Below, in pieces: positions 25,157-36,505 of a stretch of DNA of 64,000 bases. The notes beneath the pieces are model-generated. The model did not search any database, was not told the origin of the DNA, and saw nothing but the letters and a program-made list of their open reading frames with translations. The stretch is from Enterobacter cancerogenus (lineage in GTDB: Bacteria > Pseudomonadota > Gammaproteobacteria > Enterobacterales > Enterobacteriaceae): positions 992,001 through 1,056,000 of the forward strand of contig NZ_CP077290.1 in assembly GCF_019047785.1 (NCBI RefSeq), read 5' to 3'. The position numbers were made by a program, and so were the translations under genes. How positions within the stretch are numbered: the first letter of the stretch is position 1; every line of letters begins with the position of its first letter.

Positions 25157-26923
25157 ATGGAAAAAAACCGTCAACAAGAATTAACCCGCTGGCTAAAACA
25201 GCAAAGCGTTCTTTCCCGCCGCTGGCTTATGTTTTCCCGCGTTCTGGGGCTAATCAGCGGTCTGTTGATTGTTGCCCAGGCATGGCTGCTGGCCCGCATT
25301 CTCAACCATATGATCATGGAGAACATCCCGCGCGAAGCGCTGCTGATGCCGTTTGTCGTTCTGGTGCTGGTTTTTGTCCTGCGCGCGTGGGTGGTCTGGC
25401 TGCGCGAGCGCGTCGGCTTCCACGCCGGGCAGCAAATTCGCTATGCGATACGCCGTCAGGTGCTGGATCGCCTTCAGGAAGCTGGCCCTGCGTGGATCCA
25501 GGGTAAGCCTGCCGGAAGCTGGGCGACGCTGATCCTGGAACAGATTGACGATATGCACGACTACTATGCCCGCTACCTTCCCCAGATGGCGCTGGCTGTT
25601 TTCGTCCCCTTGCTTATCGTTATCACGATATTCCCGATTAACTGGGTCGCGGCACTGATTCTGCTGGGCACCGCCCCGCTGATCCCGTTATTCATGGCAA
25701 TGGTCGGAATGGGCGCTGCGGATGCCAACCGCCGTAACTTCCTCGCACTGGGCCGTTTAAGCGGCCATTTCCTTGACCGCCTGCGCGGCATGGAAACGTT
25801 GCGCGTCTTTGGCCGGGGTGAAGCAGAAACCGAGAACATTCGTCTGGCCTCGCAGGATTTTCGCCAGCGCACCATGGAAGTGCTCCGTCTGGCGTTTCTT
25901 TCGTCCGGTGTGCTTGAGTTCTTTACCTCCCTGTCGATTGCTCTGGTGGCGGTTTACTTTGGCTTCTCCTATCTCGGTGCCCTGGATTTCGGCCATTACG
26001 GCACGGCGGTCACCCTTTCCGCCGGTTTCCTCGCCCTGATCCTGGCACCGGAATTTTTCCAGCCGCTTCGCGATCTCGGCACCTTTTATCATGCCAAAGC
26101 GCAGGCGGTAGGCGCAGCCGATAGCCTGAAAACCTTCATGGAGACGCCGCTGGCGCATCCGGAGCGCGGTGAAATCACGCTGAATGCCAAAGAGCCGGTG
26201 ACCATCGAAGCGCGTCAGTTTTGCGTCCTGTCCCCCGAGGGCAACGTTCTGGCAGGCCCGCTGGACTTTACTCTCCAGGCCGGGCAACGTGTGGTTCTGG
26301 TCGGGATCAGTGGTTCCGGGAAAAGCTCCCTGCTGAACGCCCTCGCCGGGTTTATGGCCTATACCGGCTCGCTGCAAATCAACAAAACCGAGCTGCGCGA
26401 TCTGGACCCCGACGCCTGGCGCAAACAGCTGAGCTGGGTCGGTCAAAATCCGCAACTGCCTGCCTCTACGCTTCGCGAAAATGTGCTTCTGGCTCGCCCG
26501 GATGCCCGTGAAGATGAGCTGCAGTCGGTGCTGGATCGCGCCTGGGTCAGCGAGTTTCTGCCGCTGCTCCCGCAGGGCGTAGACACGGTGGTCGGCGATC
26601 AGTCCGCCGGGCTATCCGTTGGTCAGGCGCAGCGCATTGCGGTTGCCCGTGCGTTACTGAATCCCTGCCAGCTAATGCTGCTGGATGAACCTGCCGCCAG
26701 CCTGGATGCACACAGTGAACAGCGCGTGATGGCGGCCCTGAATGCCGCGTCAGTGCAGCAAACCACCCTGATGGTTACGCACCATCTGGAAGGGATTGCC
26801 GAGTGGGATCAGATCTGGGTTATGGAAAACGGTCAGCTCGTGGAACAAGGCGATTACGCCTCTCTTGTTGCTTCGCAGGGGGCGTTTGCCACTCTGCTGG
26901 CGAACCGTCAGGAGGATATCTGA
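25157..26923 (+). CDS. cydD: CydD, subunit of the CydDC glutathione/cysteine ABC exporter
   Basis: Half-transporter needed for cytochrome bd assembly and for export of cysteine and glutathione to the periplasm. The 588-aa product has six membrane helices in the first ~320 residues and a nucleotide-binding domain. That domain has Walker A GISGSGKSSLLN, signature LSVGQAQRIAVARALL and Walker B LMLLDEPAASLD. Its stop overlaps the cydC start (TGATG), so the two are translationally coupled, consistent with a heterodimer. Confidence 0.96.
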   Translation: MEKNRQQELTRWLKQQSVLSRRWLMFSRVLGLISGLLIVAQAWLLARILNHMIMENIPREALLMPFVVLVLVFVLRAWVVWLRERVGFHAGQQIRYAIRRQVLDRLQEAGPAWIQGKPAGSWATLILEQIDDMHDYYARYLPQMALAVFVPLLIVITIFPINWVAALILLGTAPLIPLFMAMVGMGAADANRRNFLALGRLSGHFLDRLRGMETLRVFGRGEAETENIRLASQDFRQRTMEVLRLAFLSSGVLEFFTSLSIALVAVYFGFSYLGALDFGHYGTAVTLSAGFLALILAPEFFQPLRDLGTFYHAKAQAVGAADSLKTFMETPLAHPERGEITLNAKEPVTIEARQFCVLSPEGNVLAGPLDFTLQAGQRVVLVGISGSGKSSLLNALAGFMAYTGSLQINKTELRDLDPDAWRKQLSWVGQNPQLPASTLRENVLLARPDAREDELQSVLDRAWVSEFLPLLPQGVDTVVGDQSAGLSVGQAQRIAVARALLNPCQLMLLDEPAASLDAHSEQRVMAALNAASVQQTTLMVTHHLEGIAEWDQIWVMENGQLVEQGDYASLVASQGAFATLLANRQEDI

Positions 26924-28644
26924 TGCGCGCCCTGTTACCTTACCTCGCACTGTATAAACGCCACAAATGGATGCTGACGCTGGGGATAATCCTCGCCATC
27001 GTGACCCTGCTTGCCAGCATTGGTCTGCTCACGCTGTCCGGCTGGTTCTTGTCTGCCTCCGCCGTCGCGGGTTTCGCCGGCTTATACAGTTTTAACTACA
27101 TGCTTCCGGCAGCGGGCGTCCGTGGCACCGCCATTACCCGTACTGCCGGGCGTTATTTTGAGCGTCTGGTCAGCCACGATGCGACGTTCCGTGTGCTTCA
27201 GCACCTGCGTATCTACACCTTCAGCAAACTGCTGCCCCTCTCCCCTGCCGGGCTGGCCCGTTTTCGTCAGGGCGAACTGCTTAACCGCGTGGTGGCGGAT
27301 GTCGATACGCTGGACCATCTGTACCTGCGGGTGATTTCCCCGATCGTCGGCGCGTTTGTGGTGATTGTGGTGGTCACTCTGGGGCTGTGCGTTCTCGATG
27401 TTCCGATTGCCCTGACGCTCGGCGGGATCATGCTGCTGACGCTGATTGTCCTGCCGCCGCTGTTTTATCGTGCCGGTAAGTCCACCGGCGAAAACCTGAC
27501 GCGCCTGCGTGGAGAGTACCGTCAGGAGCTGACCGCCTGGCTGCAGGGTCAGGCCGAACTCACCATCTTTGGTGCCAGCAAACGCTACCGCGCGCGCATG
27601 GAAAGCACCGAGCTGAACTGGCACGAAGCCCAGCGCCGCCAGTCAGAGCTGACCGCCTTTTCACAGGCTGTGATGATGTTAATCGGCGGCGTGGCGGTCA
27701 TCGCTATGCTGTGGATGGCCTCGGGCGGCGTGGGCGGCAATACCCAGCCCGGCGCACTGATTGCCCTCTTTGTATTCTGTGCGCTGGCGGCTTTCGAAGC
27801 CCTGGCCCCGGTTACGGGGGCGTTTCAGCATCTCGGTCAGGTTATCGCCTCTGCCCTGCGCATTACGGAGATCGCTGAGCAGGATCCGCAGGTTACGTTC
27901 ACCGCAGCGCAAACTGCCGTGCCCGACCAGGTTTCCCTGACGCTCAGCGATGTCACCTTCGCCTACGACAACCAGGCGCAGAACGCGCTGGAAGGCATTA
28001 ACCTTTCGGTGAAGGCGGGCCAGCGTATTGCCATTCTTGGGCGCACTGGCTGCGGCAAATCGACCCTTTTACAGCTGTTAACGCGCGCCTGGGATCCGCA
28101 GCAGGGTCACATTCAGCTTAACGCCACGCCGCTGGCCGACTTTAGCGAGCAGAGCTTACGTCGGACCGTCAGCGTCGTGCCACAGCGCGTACATCTGTTT
28201 AGCGCTACGCTTCGCGATAACCTGCTTCTGGCGGCCCCTCAGGCATCCGACGACGCGCTGCGTGCGATGTTGGAGCAGGTCGGGCTGCATAAACTGCTCG
28301 AAGACGAGGGGTTAAACAGCTGGCTCGGAGAAGGCGGGCGTCAGCTCTCCGGCGGCGAGTTGCGCCGTCTGGCGATTGCACGCGCGCTGCTGCACGATGC
28401 GCCGCTGATGCTGCTCGATGAACCCACCGAGGGGCTGGATGCCACCACCGAGAGCCAAATTCTTGATTTACTGGCAAACGTCATGGAAGGCAAAACCGTG
28501 CTGATGGTCACCCACCGTCTGCGCGGCCTGGCGAGCTTTGATCGGATAATTGTGATGGACAACGGACACATTATTGAGCAAGGTAGTCACGCAGAATTGT
28601 TGGCGAAACAGGGTCGCTACTACCAGTTTAAACAACGTCTGTAG
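26923..28644 (+). CDS. cydC: CydC, partner subunit of the CydDC ABC exporter
   Basis: A 573-aa ABC half-transporter with a membrane domain (about residues 1-310) and an ATPase domain: Walker A GRTGCGKSTLL, signature LSGGELRRLAIARALL, Walker B LMLLDEPTEGLD. The start at 26923 (MRALLPYLALYKRHKWML) overlaps the cydD stop by one base. A longer frame opening inside cydD was rejected because those 40 residues are the cydD sequence read out of frame. Confidence 0.96.
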   Translation: MRALLPYLALYKRHKWMLTLGIILAIVTLLASIGLLTLSGWFLSASAVAGFAGLYSFNYMLPAAGVRGTAITRTAGRYFERLVSHDATFRVLQHLRIYTFSKLLPLSPAGLARFRQGELLNRVVADVDTLDHLYLRVISPIVGAFVVIVVVTLGLCVLDVPIALTLGGIMLLTLIVLPPLFYRAGKSTGENLTRLRGEYRQELTAWLQGQAELTIFGASKRYRARMESTELNWHEAQRRQSELTAFSQAVMMLIGGVAVIAMLWMASGGVGGNTQPGALIALFVFCALAAFEALAPVTGAFQHLGQVIASALRITEIAEQDPQVTFTAAQTAVPDQVSLTLSDVTFAYDNQAQNALEGINLSVKAGQRIAILGRTGCGKSTLLQLLTRAWDPQQGHIQLNATPLADFSEQSLRRTVSVVPQRVHLFSATLRDNLLLAAPQASDDALRAMLEQVGLHKLLEDEGLNSWLGEGGRQLSGGELRRLAIARALLHDAPLMLLDEPTEGLDATTESQILDLLANVMEGKTVLMVTHRLRGLASFDRIIVMDNGHIIEQGSHAELLAKQGRYYQFKQRL

Positions 28645-28689
28645 ACTAATATTGTACCGATACTACTCGCGTACTGGAGTTCTGCTGTC

Positions 28690-29397
28690 ATGCGCCTGGT
28701 CCAGCTTTCTCGTCATAATATTGCGTTCCCCTCCCCGGAGGGCGCGCTACGTGAGCCTAACGGGCTGCTGGCCCTGGGTGGCGATCTCAGCCCGGCGCGG
28801 CTGTTGATGGCGTACCAGCGCGGCATTTTCCCGTGGTTTTCCCCCGGCGATCCCATTTTATGGTGGTCGCCCGATCCCCGTGCCGTGCTGTGGCCCGCGC
28901 AGTTTCACCTGAGCCGCAGCATGAGACGTTTTCACGCCAGGTCAACCTGGCGCGTCACCCTGAACCACGCCTTTGGCCAGGTGATTGAAGGTTGCGCTGA
29001 AGATCGTCATGAAGGCACGTGGATCACGCGCGACATTATTACCGCTTACCATCAGCTGCATGAGCTTGGCTATGCGCATTCAATCGAGGTCTGGAATGAG
29101 GGCGGCGAACTGATTGGCGGCATGTACGGCGTTGCTCAAGGCACGCTGTTCTGCGGTGAATCGATGTTCTCCCGCGCCGTAAACGCATCCAAAACGGCGC
29201 TGCTGGTTTTTTGCGAGGAATTTGCCGGGCGCGGCGGAAAGCTAATGGATTGTCAGGTACTTAACGACCATACCGCCTCGCTGGGCGCGGTTGAAATCCC
29301 CCGTCGCCATTACATTGAGCACCTGGATACCTGCCGCCAGGAGACGCTCCCACGCGATTTTTGGCTACCCAGAACACTCTTTATGCCCGGAGCCTAA
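28690..29397 (+). CDS. aat: Leucyl/phenylalanyl-tRNA-protein transferase
   Basis: Adds Leu or Phe from charged tRNA to proteins with N-terminal Lys or Arg, creating primary N-degrons. The 235-aa product has the family motifs [21 protein letters not shown] and [10 protein letters not shown] near the N-terminus, and a conserved [18 protein letters not shown] core of the GNAT-like fold. It sits 45 bases after cydC. The products it creates are delivered by ClpS to ClpAP, both encoded 3 kb away. Confidence 0.96.
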   Translation: MRLVQLSRHNIAFPSPEGALREPNGLLALGGDLSPARLLMAYQRGIFPWFSPGDPILWWSPDPRAVLWPAQFHLSRSMRRFHARSTWRVTLNHAFGQVIEGCAEDRHEGTWITRDIITAYHQLHELGYAHSIEVWNEGGELIGGMYGVAQGTLFCGESMFSRAVNASKTALLVFCEEFAGRGGKLMDCQVLNDHTASLGAVEIPRRHYIEHLDTCRQETLPRDFWLPRTLFMPGA

Positions 29398-29681
29398 ATG
29401 TTTTCCGCACATTTTTTATGAGGGTGTTATAATTACGCCGCAGAATAGGTTCTGCCTGTTGCCCCGCCGCCGTTTGGGACCCCCGCTTCAGATAACGTCC
29501 TGACGTTTATCCTGTTGTCTCCCCTTTACGAATGCGCTTCCTGTTCGGTTGTACCGTGACGCCTGGGCAATACGCTGAGACTGTTTTGCTGCGTTTTAAA
29601 CGCGCAATTCTTTACTTAATTGATGAATTTCGGCATTATCTTGCCGGTTCAAAACTTGGTAGTGATACCCCAGAGGATTAG
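29398..29681 (+). promoter_or_regulatory. infA promoter/leader region
   Basis: 284 bases with no coding frame supported. A consensus TATAAT lies at 29428-29433, followed by a long leader to the infA ATG. E. coli infA has two promoters, one giving a long leader; a similar layout is inferred. Confidence 0.45.
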
Positions 29682-29900
<219 letters not shown>

Positions 29901-29937
29901 TCGTTTTCGCCTGTAATGGCAGATGAATATTGAAATT

Positions 29938-29968
29938 GAAAAGGTCGGGATAACCCCGGCCTTTTTTA
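29938..29968 (+). terminator. infA intrinsic terminator
   Basis: The stem AAAAGGTCGGG/CCCGGCCTTTT closes over ATAAC-rich bases and leads into a T run. Confidence 0.85.
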
Positions 29969-30061
29969 TTAATGGCTTTAGTGTGGCCTAAATGGAAGAT
30001 GTATTGTCGCCAGTGTCTTCATCCCAGCCTTCTCCCGGTGGGAGAGGAAGAAAAGCAGGCA

Positions 30062-30092
30062 CAAAAAAAGCCGGGTTTTTAACCCGGCTTGT
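30062..30092 (-). terminator. clpA intrinsic terminator
   Basis: The symmetric stem AAGCCGGGTT/AACCCGGCTT, with seven A on its left (T on the minus strand), lies just past the clpA stop. Confidence 0.85.
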
Positions 30093-30105
30093 AAACTAAA
30101 ACAAA

Positions 30106-32385
30106 TCAGTGAGCCGCTTCCGGCTTGTGCTTCGCCGCACTCTGGAAGTCGTAGGTGAGCTCATTCTTGGCCTGATCCAGCGCTACGGTGACCTGGCCGC
30201 CGTCCACCAGCGAGCCAAATAGCAGCTCGTTCGCCAGCGGTTTCTTCAGGTTATCCTGAATCACTCGCGCCATCGGACGCGCGCCCATCGCACGGTCGTA
30301 GCCTTTCTCGGCCAGCCAGTTGCGGGCCTCCTGGCTGACTTCCAGCGACACGCCTTTCTGATCCAGCTGAACCTGCAGCTCGACGATGAACTTATCCACC
30401 ACCTGATGGATCACTTCGGTAGAGAGGTGATCGAACCAGATAATGTTGTCCAGACGGTTACGGAACTCCGGCGTGAAGATCTTCTTGATCTCTTCCATCG
30501 CATCGGTGCTGTTATCCTGGTGGATCAGGCCGATGGATTTACGCTCGGTTTCACGCACGCCGGCGTTGGTGGTCATCACCAGCACCACGTTGCGGAAGTC
30601 CGCCTTGCGCCCGTTATTATCGGTCAGCGTCCCGTTGTCCATCACCTGCAGCAGGATGTTGAACACGTCCGGGTGCGCTTTCTCGATTTCATCGAGCAGC
30701 AGTACCGCATGCGGATGCTTGATCACCGCGTCGGTGAGCAGGCCGCCCTGATCAAAGCCCACGTAGCCCGGAGGCGCACCAATCAGACGGCTGACGGTGT
30801 GACGCTCCATATACTCGGACATATCAAAGCGCAGCAGCTCAATGCCCAGCGCTTTGGAGAGCTGCACCGTCACCTCGGTTTTCCCGACGCCGGTTGGGCC
30901 AGCGAACAGGAAGGAACCAACAGGCTTATGGTCATGCCCCAGCCCGGCGCGGGCCATCTTGATCGCTTCGGTTAAGGCCTCAATGGCTTTATCCTGACCA
31001 AAGACCAGCATTTTCAGGCGATTGCCGAGGGTGCGAAGCGTGTCGCGGTCGCTCTGAGAAACGCTTTTCTCAGGGATACGCGCGATACGTGCCACCACGG
31101 ACTCAATATCGGCCACGTTAACGGTTTTCTTACGCTTACTGACCGGCATCAGACGCGCACGCGCCCCTGCCTCATCAATCACGTCAATGGCTTTATCCGG
31201 CAGGTGACGATCGTTGATGTATTTCACCGCCAGCTCCACCGCCGCACGCACCGCTTTCGCGGTATAACGCACGTCGTGGTGCGCTTCGTACTTGGTTTTC
31301 AGGCCGTTGATGATCTGCACCGTTTCGTCAACCGACGGTTCGGTGACGTCGATTTTCTGGAAGCGACGCGCCAGCGCACGGTCTTTCTCGAAAATGTTGC
31401 TGAACTCCTGGTACGTAGTGGAGCCCATCACGCGGATCTTGCCGCTGGAAAGCAGCGGTTTGATCAGGTTAGCGGCATCCACCTGGCCACCGGAGGCGGC
31501 ACCTGCTCCGATGTTGGTATGGATTTCATCGATAAACAGGATACTGTTGGTGTCCTGTTCCAGCTGTTTCAGCAGCGCCTTGAAACGTTTTTCAAAATCG
31601 CCGCGGTATTTGGTGCCCGCCAGCAGCGAGCCGATGTCCAGCGAGTAGATGGTGCAATCGGCAATCACTTCCGGCACGTCACCCTGCACGATCCGCCAGG
31701 CCAGGCCTTCGGCAATCGCCGTTTTACCGACGCCGGATTCCCCCACCAGCAGCGGGTTGTTTTTACGGCGGCGACACAGCACCTGGATTGCGCGCTCCAG
31801 CTCTTTGTCGCGGCCAATCAGCGGGTCGATACCGCCCACGCGAGCAAGCTGGTTAAGGTTGGTGGTGAAGTTTTCCATACGATCCTCCCCGCCTGCTTGC
31901 TCGTCGGTGTTGTTAATCTGGTTGCCGGGATCGGATGCCTGATTCGGCTCGTCTTTTCGCGTACCGTGAGAGATAAAGTTCACCACGTCGAGTCGGCTGA
32001 CTTCATGTTTGCGCAGCAGATAAGCCGCCTGAGACTCCTGCTCGCTGAAGATGGCGACCAATACGTTCGCGCCAGTCACTTCGCTACGCCCGGAAGACTG
32101 GACGTGGAATACCGCACGCTGCAACACGCGCTGGAAGCTGAGCGTCGGCTGCGTGTCGCGCTCTTCTTCACTGGCTGGCAGCACCGGTGTGGTTTGTTCG
32201 ATGAAGGCCTCGAGTTCCTGACGTAGCGCCACCAGATCCACGGAGCAGGCTTCCAGCGCTTCGCGGGCAGATGGGTTGCTAAGCAGTGCGAGCAGTAAAT
32301 GCTCGACGGTCATAAACTCATGTCGGTGCTCACGCGCTCTGGCGAAAGCCATGTTTAAACTGAGTTCCAGTTCTTGATTGAGCAT
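30106..32385 (-). CDS. clpA: ATP-dependent Clp protease ATP-binding subunit ClpA
   Basis: A 759-aa double AAA+ unfoldase feeding substrates to ClpP. The start is [20 protein letters not shown] at 32385; the in-frame ATG 15 bases earlier is ignored because the family begins with MLNQ. It has an N-domain (ClpS binding, about 1-145), D1 Walker [18 protein letters not shown]2 Walker [17 protein letters not shown], and the ClpP loop IGL in [10 protein letters not shown]. One unusual residue: Asn follows DEIHT in D1, where E. coli ClpA has Ile. Works with ClpS encoded just upstream. Confidence 0.97.
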   Translation of the reverse strand: MLNQELELSLNMAFARAREHRHEFMTVEHLLLALLSNPSAREALEACSVDLVALRQELEAFIEQTTPVLPASEEERDTQPTLSFQRVLQRAVFHVQSSGRSEVTGANVLVAIFSEQESQAAYLLRKHEVSRLDVVNFISHGTRKDEPNQASDPGNQINNTDEQAGGEDRMENFTTNLNQLARVGGIDPLIGRDKELERAIQVLCRRRKNNPLLVGESGVGKTAIAEGLAWRIVQGDVPEVIADCTIYSLDIGSLLAGTKYRGDFEKRFKALLKQLEQDTNSILFIDEIHTNIGAGAASGGQVDAANLIKPLLSSGKIRVMGSTTYQEFSNIFEKDRALARRFQKIDVTEPSVDETVQIINGLKTKYEAHHDVRYTAKAVRAAVELAVKYINDRHLPDKAIDVIDEAGARARLMPVSKRKKTVNVADIESVVARIARIPEKSVSQSDRDTLRTLGNRLKMLVFGQDKAIEALTEAIKMARAGLGHDHKPVGSFLFAGPTGVGKTEVTVQLSKALGIELLRFDMSEYMERHTVSRLIGAPPGYVGFDQGGLLTDAVIKHPHAVLLLDEIEKAHPDVFNILLQVMDNGTLTDNNGRKADFRNVVLVMTTNAGVRETERKSIGLIHQDNSTDAMEEIKKIFTPEFRNRLDNIIWFDHLSTEVIHQVVDKFIVELQVQLDQKGVSLEVSQEARNWLAEKGYDRAMGARPMARVIQDNLKKPLANELLFGSLVDGGQVTVALDQAKNELTYDFQSAAKHKPEAAH

Positions 32386-32412
32386 AGGCACCTCCCCCAA
32401 TTTTATGCCTTA

Positions 32413-32733
32413 TCAGGCTTTTTCCAGCGTACACAGCAACGGATGCTCGTTCTCCCTCGCATAATCGTTCACCATCGCCACTTTGGTTTCCGCCACTTCT
32501 GCCGTAAAGATGCCGCAGATGGCTTTGCCTCGATAATGAACGGTAAGCATCAGTTGCGTTGCACGTTCTACATCATAAGAAAAGAACTTTTGTAGCACGT
32601 CAATAACAAATTCCATCGGCGTGTAATCATCGTTCATTAACATAACTTTATACATAGATGGCGGTTTTAGCGCGTCGCGCACTTTATCTTCCGCCAGCTG
32701 GTCAAAATCCAGCCAATCGTTGGTCTTACCCAT
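32413..32733 (-). CDS. clpS: ATP-dependent Clp protease adaptor ClpS
   Basis: A 106-aa adaptor that recognises N-terminal Leu, Phe, Tyr and Trp and hands substrates to ClpA. The start at 32733 is [20 protein letters not shown]; a longer frame adds 20 residues not in the family. The flexible N-terminus is followed by the core with the binding-pocket motif [14 protein letters not shown] and the conserved [19 protein letters not shown]. Its stop is 27 bases before clpA, same operon. Confidence 0.97.
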   Translation of the reverse strand: MGKTNDWLDFDQLAEDKVRDALKPPSMYKVMLMNDDYTPMEFVIDVLQKFFSYDVERATQLMLTVHYRGKAICGIFTAEVAETKVAMVNDYARENEHPLLCTLEKA

Positions 32734-33000
32734 TTTGCATAACCACGTTGAATCTACCTCAGAAGTTAGATAACAATCATCTATTACTGTCATCCGCGAT
32801 GTCTGTCACAAACCGCTGCAATAGCGTTAACTGCCTCAAATTTTGGTTGATTATTGTCCCAACTCCAGCGCCAAACGCTTGACGGCTTCTTTCGTTTATC
32901 TAAATTGTACAAGCGTGAGTTGGCGAGGTTTTGAACAGCCCCCACTCCACCACCGGTTCATTCCATCTTAATTTATAAGATTTACGAAGGATGTCGAAGC
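32734..33000. promoter_or_regulatory. Divergent clpS / cspD promoter region
   Basis: 267 bases between divergent starts with no supportable gene. A ribosome site CGAAGGATG precedes cspD. Individual promoters could not be assigned with certainty. Confidence 0.4.
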
Positions 33001-33222
33001 ATGGAAATGGGTACTGTTAAGTGGTTCAACAACGCCAAAGGGTTTGGCTTCATCTGCCCTGAAGGCGGCGGCGAAGATATCTTCGCTCACTATTCCACCA
33101 TTCAGATGGATGGTTACAGGACGCTCAAAGCCGGGCAATCCGTTCGGTTCGATGTACACCAGGGGCCAAAAGGCAATCACGCCAGTCTTATCGTGCCCGT
33201 AGAAGCTGAAGCGGTTGCATAG
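33001..33222 (+). CDS. cspD: Cold-shock-like protein CspD, replication inhibitor
   Basis: A 73-aa single-stranded nucleic acid binding protein of the cold-shock fold, induced in stationary phase rather than by cold. RNP1 is KGFGFICP and RNP2 is DIFAHYS. The C-terminal tail after the fold (VEAEAVA) is the short CspD type. Divergent from clpS, convergent on macB. Confidence 0.95.
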   Translation: MEMGTVKWFNNAKGFGFICPEGGGEDIFAHYSTIQMDGYRTLKAGQSVRFDVHQGPKGNHASLIVPVEAEAVA

Positions 33223-33253
33223 CGCTTAGTTTCATTGTGTACACCCTGCAGGC

Positions 33254-33288
33254 AAAATGCCAGCCCGATCGGCTGGCATTTTTATTTT
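33254..33288. terminator. Bidirectional terminator between cspD and macB
   Basis: The stem AAAATGCCAGCC/GGCTGGCATTTT over CGAT has T on the right and A on the left, serving the two convergent genes. Confidence 0.88.
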
Positions 33289-33292
33289 CGGG

Positions 33293-35233
33293 CTATTCCC
33301 GCGCCAGGGCATCCACCGGATCGAGCCGCGCCGCATTGCGTGCCGGTAGCCAGCCGAACAGGATGCCGGTAAAGGTTGAGCACAAAAACGCGGTGAGAAT
33401 TGCCAGCGGCGAAAAACCAATCTCCCAGCCGGGTAAAAAGAGCTGGAGCGCGAAAGCAATCATCATCGACAGCGCAATACCCATCGCGCCGCCCACCAGA
33501 CACACCAGCACCGCTTCAATCAAAAACTGCTGCAACACGTCGCTGGCACGGGCGCCCACCGCCATACGGATGCCAATTTCGCGCGTACGCTCCGTGACCG
33601 ACACCAGCATGATATTCATCACCCCAATACCGCCGACGACTAAAGAGATCACCGCCACCAGCGTCAGGAACATCTGCAGAGTACGTGTGGTCTTTTCTGC
33701 CGTTTTCAAGATCCCGTCCATGTTCCAGGTGAAGAAATCTTTCTTCCCGTGGCGTAAAGTTAACAGCCGCTCAATCTGCTGCTCAGCAAGCGCGCTGTCG
33801 TAGCCCTCGTTCACGCGAACGGTAATGGAGTTAAGCCACGACTGTCCCATAATGCGCCCGGAAATGGTGCTGTAGGGCAGCCAGACGCGCAGGATCTTGC
33901 TGCTGCCAAACATAGACTGCTTTTCTTCTGCCACGCCGATGACCGTGGCCGGCATATTTCCGACGAGGATCACTTCGCCCACCACGCTGGTCTTATCCGG
34001 GAACAGCTGCTTGCGCGAGTTGGCGTCCAGCACCACCACCTGCGCCCTGCCCGCCAGCTGTTCGGCATTAAAGGTTGCGCCCTCGCTGAAGGTCATGCCG
34101 TAGACGTTGAAATAGTCCCCGCTCACGCCGTTGGCGCTGGCCGCGACGTCAATGTTGCCGTAGCGCAAACGCAGGTTCTGCGATACTGCAGGCGTCGCCG
34201 AGTTAACCCACGGCTGCTTCTGGAGCGCCGCCAGGTCGTCATATTTCAGCGCCTGCTGATTCTGCGGCTCGTCGTCACCAAAATCCTTGCCGGGATAGAC
34301 ATCAATGGTGTTGGTGCCAATCGCGCGGATATCCGCCAGCACCAGCTGTTTGGCGGCATCTCCCACCACCACAATCGACACCACCGAGGCGATGCCGATG
34401 ATGATGCCGAGCATGGTCAGCAATGTGCGCATCTTATTGGCCGCCATCGCCAGCCAGGCCATGGTCAGCGCCTCGCGAAATCCGCTGGAGAATTGTCCCC
34501 AGCCCGTTGAAACAGGCAGCGCTTCTTTCGGCGCGGCCGCTTTGGACGCACGCGGCGGCGGATTGCTGACCAGCTCGCCGTCGTGGATCTCAATAATCCG
34601 CTCCGCCTGCGCCGCCACCTGCGGATCGTGGGTAACGATAATCACCGTATGCCCCTGATCGCGCAGCTGGTGGAGGATCGCCATCACCTCTTCGCCGGAA
34701 TGGCTGTCGAGCGCCCCGGTGGGTTCATCCGCGAGGATCACCTGCCCGCCGTTCATCAGGGCGCGCGCGATACTCACGCGCTGCTGCTGGCCCCCGGATA
34801 GCTGCGACGGCTGATAGTCCACCCGCTCCGCCAGCCCCAGCCGCGTGAGCAGCGCCTTCGCACGCTCCAGGCGTTTTTTACGTTCCACACCCGCATAGAC
34901 GGCAGGCACTTCCACGTTTTGCGCCGCACTCAGGTGCGACAGCAGATGATAGCGCTGGAAGATAAACCCGAAGTGTTCCCGACGCAGCTTCGCCAGCGCG
35001 TCGCTGTCCAGCGTAGAGACGTCCGTCCCGGCCACCCGATAGGTGCCGCTGGTCGGCTTATCCAGACACCCGAGGATGTTCATCAGCGTGGATTTGCCGG
35101 AGCCGGAGGCCCCCACAATCGCCACCATCTCGCCCGCTTCAACGCGCAGGGAGATACCCTTGAGCACCTCCACCGGCCCGTCTCCGGAAGGATAGCTGCG
35201 ACGAATATCATTCAGCTCAAGCAGCGCCGTCAT
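33293..35233 (-). CDS. macB: Macrolide/enterotoxin export ATP-binding/permease protein MacB
   Basis: A 646-aa ABC transporter that works with MacA and TolC, a mechanotransmission-type exporter. The order is ATPase first (Walker [16 protein letters not shown] near residue 41; signature [16 protein letters not shown]; Walker [13 protein letters not shown]). Four membrane helices follow, one before and three after a large periplasmic domain (about residues 300-520). The stop of macA overlaps the macB start, so the pair is one operon. Confidence 0.96.
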   Translation of the reverse strand: MTALLELNDIRRSYPSGDGPVEVLKGISLRVEAGEMVAIVGASGSGKSTLMNILGCLDKPTSGTYRVAGTDVSTLDSDALAKLRREHFGFIFQRYHLLSHLSAAQNVEVPAVYAGVERKKRLERAKALLTRLGLAERVDYQPSQLSGGQQQRVSIARALMNGGQVILADEPTGALDSHSGEEVMAILHQLRDQGHTVIIVTHDPQVAAQAERIIEIHDGELVSNPPPRASKAAAPKEALPVSTGWGQFSSGFREALTMAWLAMAANKMRTLLTMLGIIIGIASVVSIVVVGDAAKQLVLADIRAIGTNTIDVYPGKDFGDDEPQNQQALKYDDLAALQKQPWVNSATPAVSQNLRLRYGNIDVAASANGVSGDYFNVYGMTFSEGATFNAEQLAGRAQVVVLDANSRKQLFPDKTSVVGEVILVGNMPATVIGVAEEKQSMFGSSKILRVWLPYSTISGRIMGQSWLNSITVRVNEGYDSALAEQQIERLLTLRHGKKDFFTWNMDGILKTAEKTTRTLQMFLTLVAVISLVVGGIGVMNIMLVSVTERTREIGIRMAVGARASDVLQQFLIEAVLVCLVGGAMGIALSMMIAFALQLFLPGWEIGFSPLAILTAFLCSTFTGILFGWLPARNAARLDPVDALARE

Positions 35234-36345
35234 TTAGCGGCTCCGGGTAAACTTTCGCTGATAACCACCTCTTCGCCCTCTTCCAGCCCTTTCTCGATCA
35301 CCACGTCGGTATCGTTACGCGCGCCGATTGTGACCTCACGCTCGCGGGTCTCGCCGTTGCGCAGCACTTTAACCTTATAGCGGCGGTCGCCTGCCGCTTC
35401 ACCCAACGCAGAGAGCGGAACGGTCAGCACGTTTTTCACGGCGGTCAGCTGGATATGCACCTGAGCGGTCATGTCCAGACGCAGAACGCCCTGCGGGTTC
35501 GGCACCTCGAAACGGGCGTAGTAGAAGATAGCGTCGTTAACCTTTTCAGGCGTCGGCAGGATATCTTTCAACACCCCTTCATAGCGGGTCTGCGGGTCGC
35601 CCAGCACCGTGAACCAGGCTTTTTGACCCGGCTTGAGATGGATCACATCCGCCTCGGACACCTGTGCTTTGACCAGCATGGTGCTCATATCCGCCAGCGT
35701 CAGAATGTTCGGTGCCTGTTGCGCCGCAATCACCGTTTGCCCCTGGAGCGTGGTGATCTGGGTGACTTCCCCGGCCATTGGCGCGACGATTTTGGTGTAA
35801 TCGAGGTTGGTTTTCGCCGTATCCAGCGAGGCCTGGTTGCGTTTGATCTGCGCATCAATGGTGCCGATCTGCGCCTGCTTTACCGCCAGCTCGGTGGCCG
35901 CCGTGTCCAGATCCTGCTTTGAGATCGCCTGTGTTTTTGCCAGCGCCTGCTGGCGCGTCAGCGTGACCTGCGCAAGATTGCGCTCGGCCAGCGCCTGGCT
36001 ACGCTGGGCGCGCAGCTCCATCAGCGTGGCTTCCACTTCACGGATCTGGTTTTCTGCCTGCTCCGGGTCAATTACCCCCAGAAGCTGGCCTTTTTTGACC
36101 TTATCGCCAATCTCGACCGACAGCGTTTTCAGCTGGCCGCTAACCTGCGCGCCGACGTCAACTTTGCGCAGGGCATCAAGCTTGCCCGTCGCCAGCACGT
36201 TTTGTTGCAGCTCGCCTGGACGAACGATCAACGTTTGATACTGAGGTACAGGCGCGTTAAGCACCTGCCATAGCCAGAATCCACCCGCTAACACCACTAC
36301 CGCCAACAGCAGAAACAGTTTTCCGCGTTTTCCCTTGAGGTTCAT
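35230..36345 (-). CDS. macA: Macrolide-specific efflux adaptor MacA
   Basis: A 371-aa periplasmic membrane-fusion protein joining MacB to TolC. The start at 36345 ([20 protein letters not shown]) gives a single N-terminal membrane anchor; an earlier in-frame ATG adds nine residues not expected. A long coiled-coil hairpin spans about residues 95-185. Lipoyl motifs flank it ([11 protein letters not shown] and [11 protein letters not shown]), followed by a beta-barrel and a membrane-proximal domain. GGAATATTT provides a ribosome site. Confidence 0.96.
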   Translation of the reverse strand: MNLKGKRGKLFLLLAVVVLAGGFWLWQVLNAPVPQYQTLIVRPGELQQNVLATGKLDALRKVDVGAQVSGQLKTLSVEIGDKVKKGQLLGVIDPEQAENQIREVEATLMELRAQRSQALAERNLAQVTLTRQQALAKTQAISKQDLDTAATELAVKQAQIGTIDAQIKRNQASLDTAKTNLDYTKIVAPMAGEVTQITTLQGQTVIAAQQAPNILTLADMSTMLVKAQVSEADVIHLKPGQKAWFTVLGDPQTRYEGVLKDILPTPEKVNDAIFYYARFEVPNPQGVLRLDMTAQVHIQLTAVKNVLTVPLSALGEAAGDRRYKVKVLRNGETREREVTIGARNDTDVVIEKGLEEGEEVVISESLPGAAK

Positions 36346-36505
36346 AAATATTCCAAATAAATGTTCTGGCAATCATAACTGCTGATTCTATCTAAACCAC
36401 TCGTCAACGAAACCCCCTCTTTCCTGACAACGTCGGAATTTGTTGACGAGATGTTGATAAATCCCCTGCTGAAATAGCGCTATTCCCTAAGAAGCAGGAT
36501 CTATC

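Noticed and set aside
26803..26922. Longer N-terminus for cydC
   Set aside because: The extra 40 codons lie inside cydD in another frame; the coupled ATG at 26923 matches the family.
29901..30105. A tRNA-Ser gene expected after infA
   Set aside because: No cloverleaf-compatible sequence or CCA-proximal arm seen; only terminators and a short repeat-like segment.
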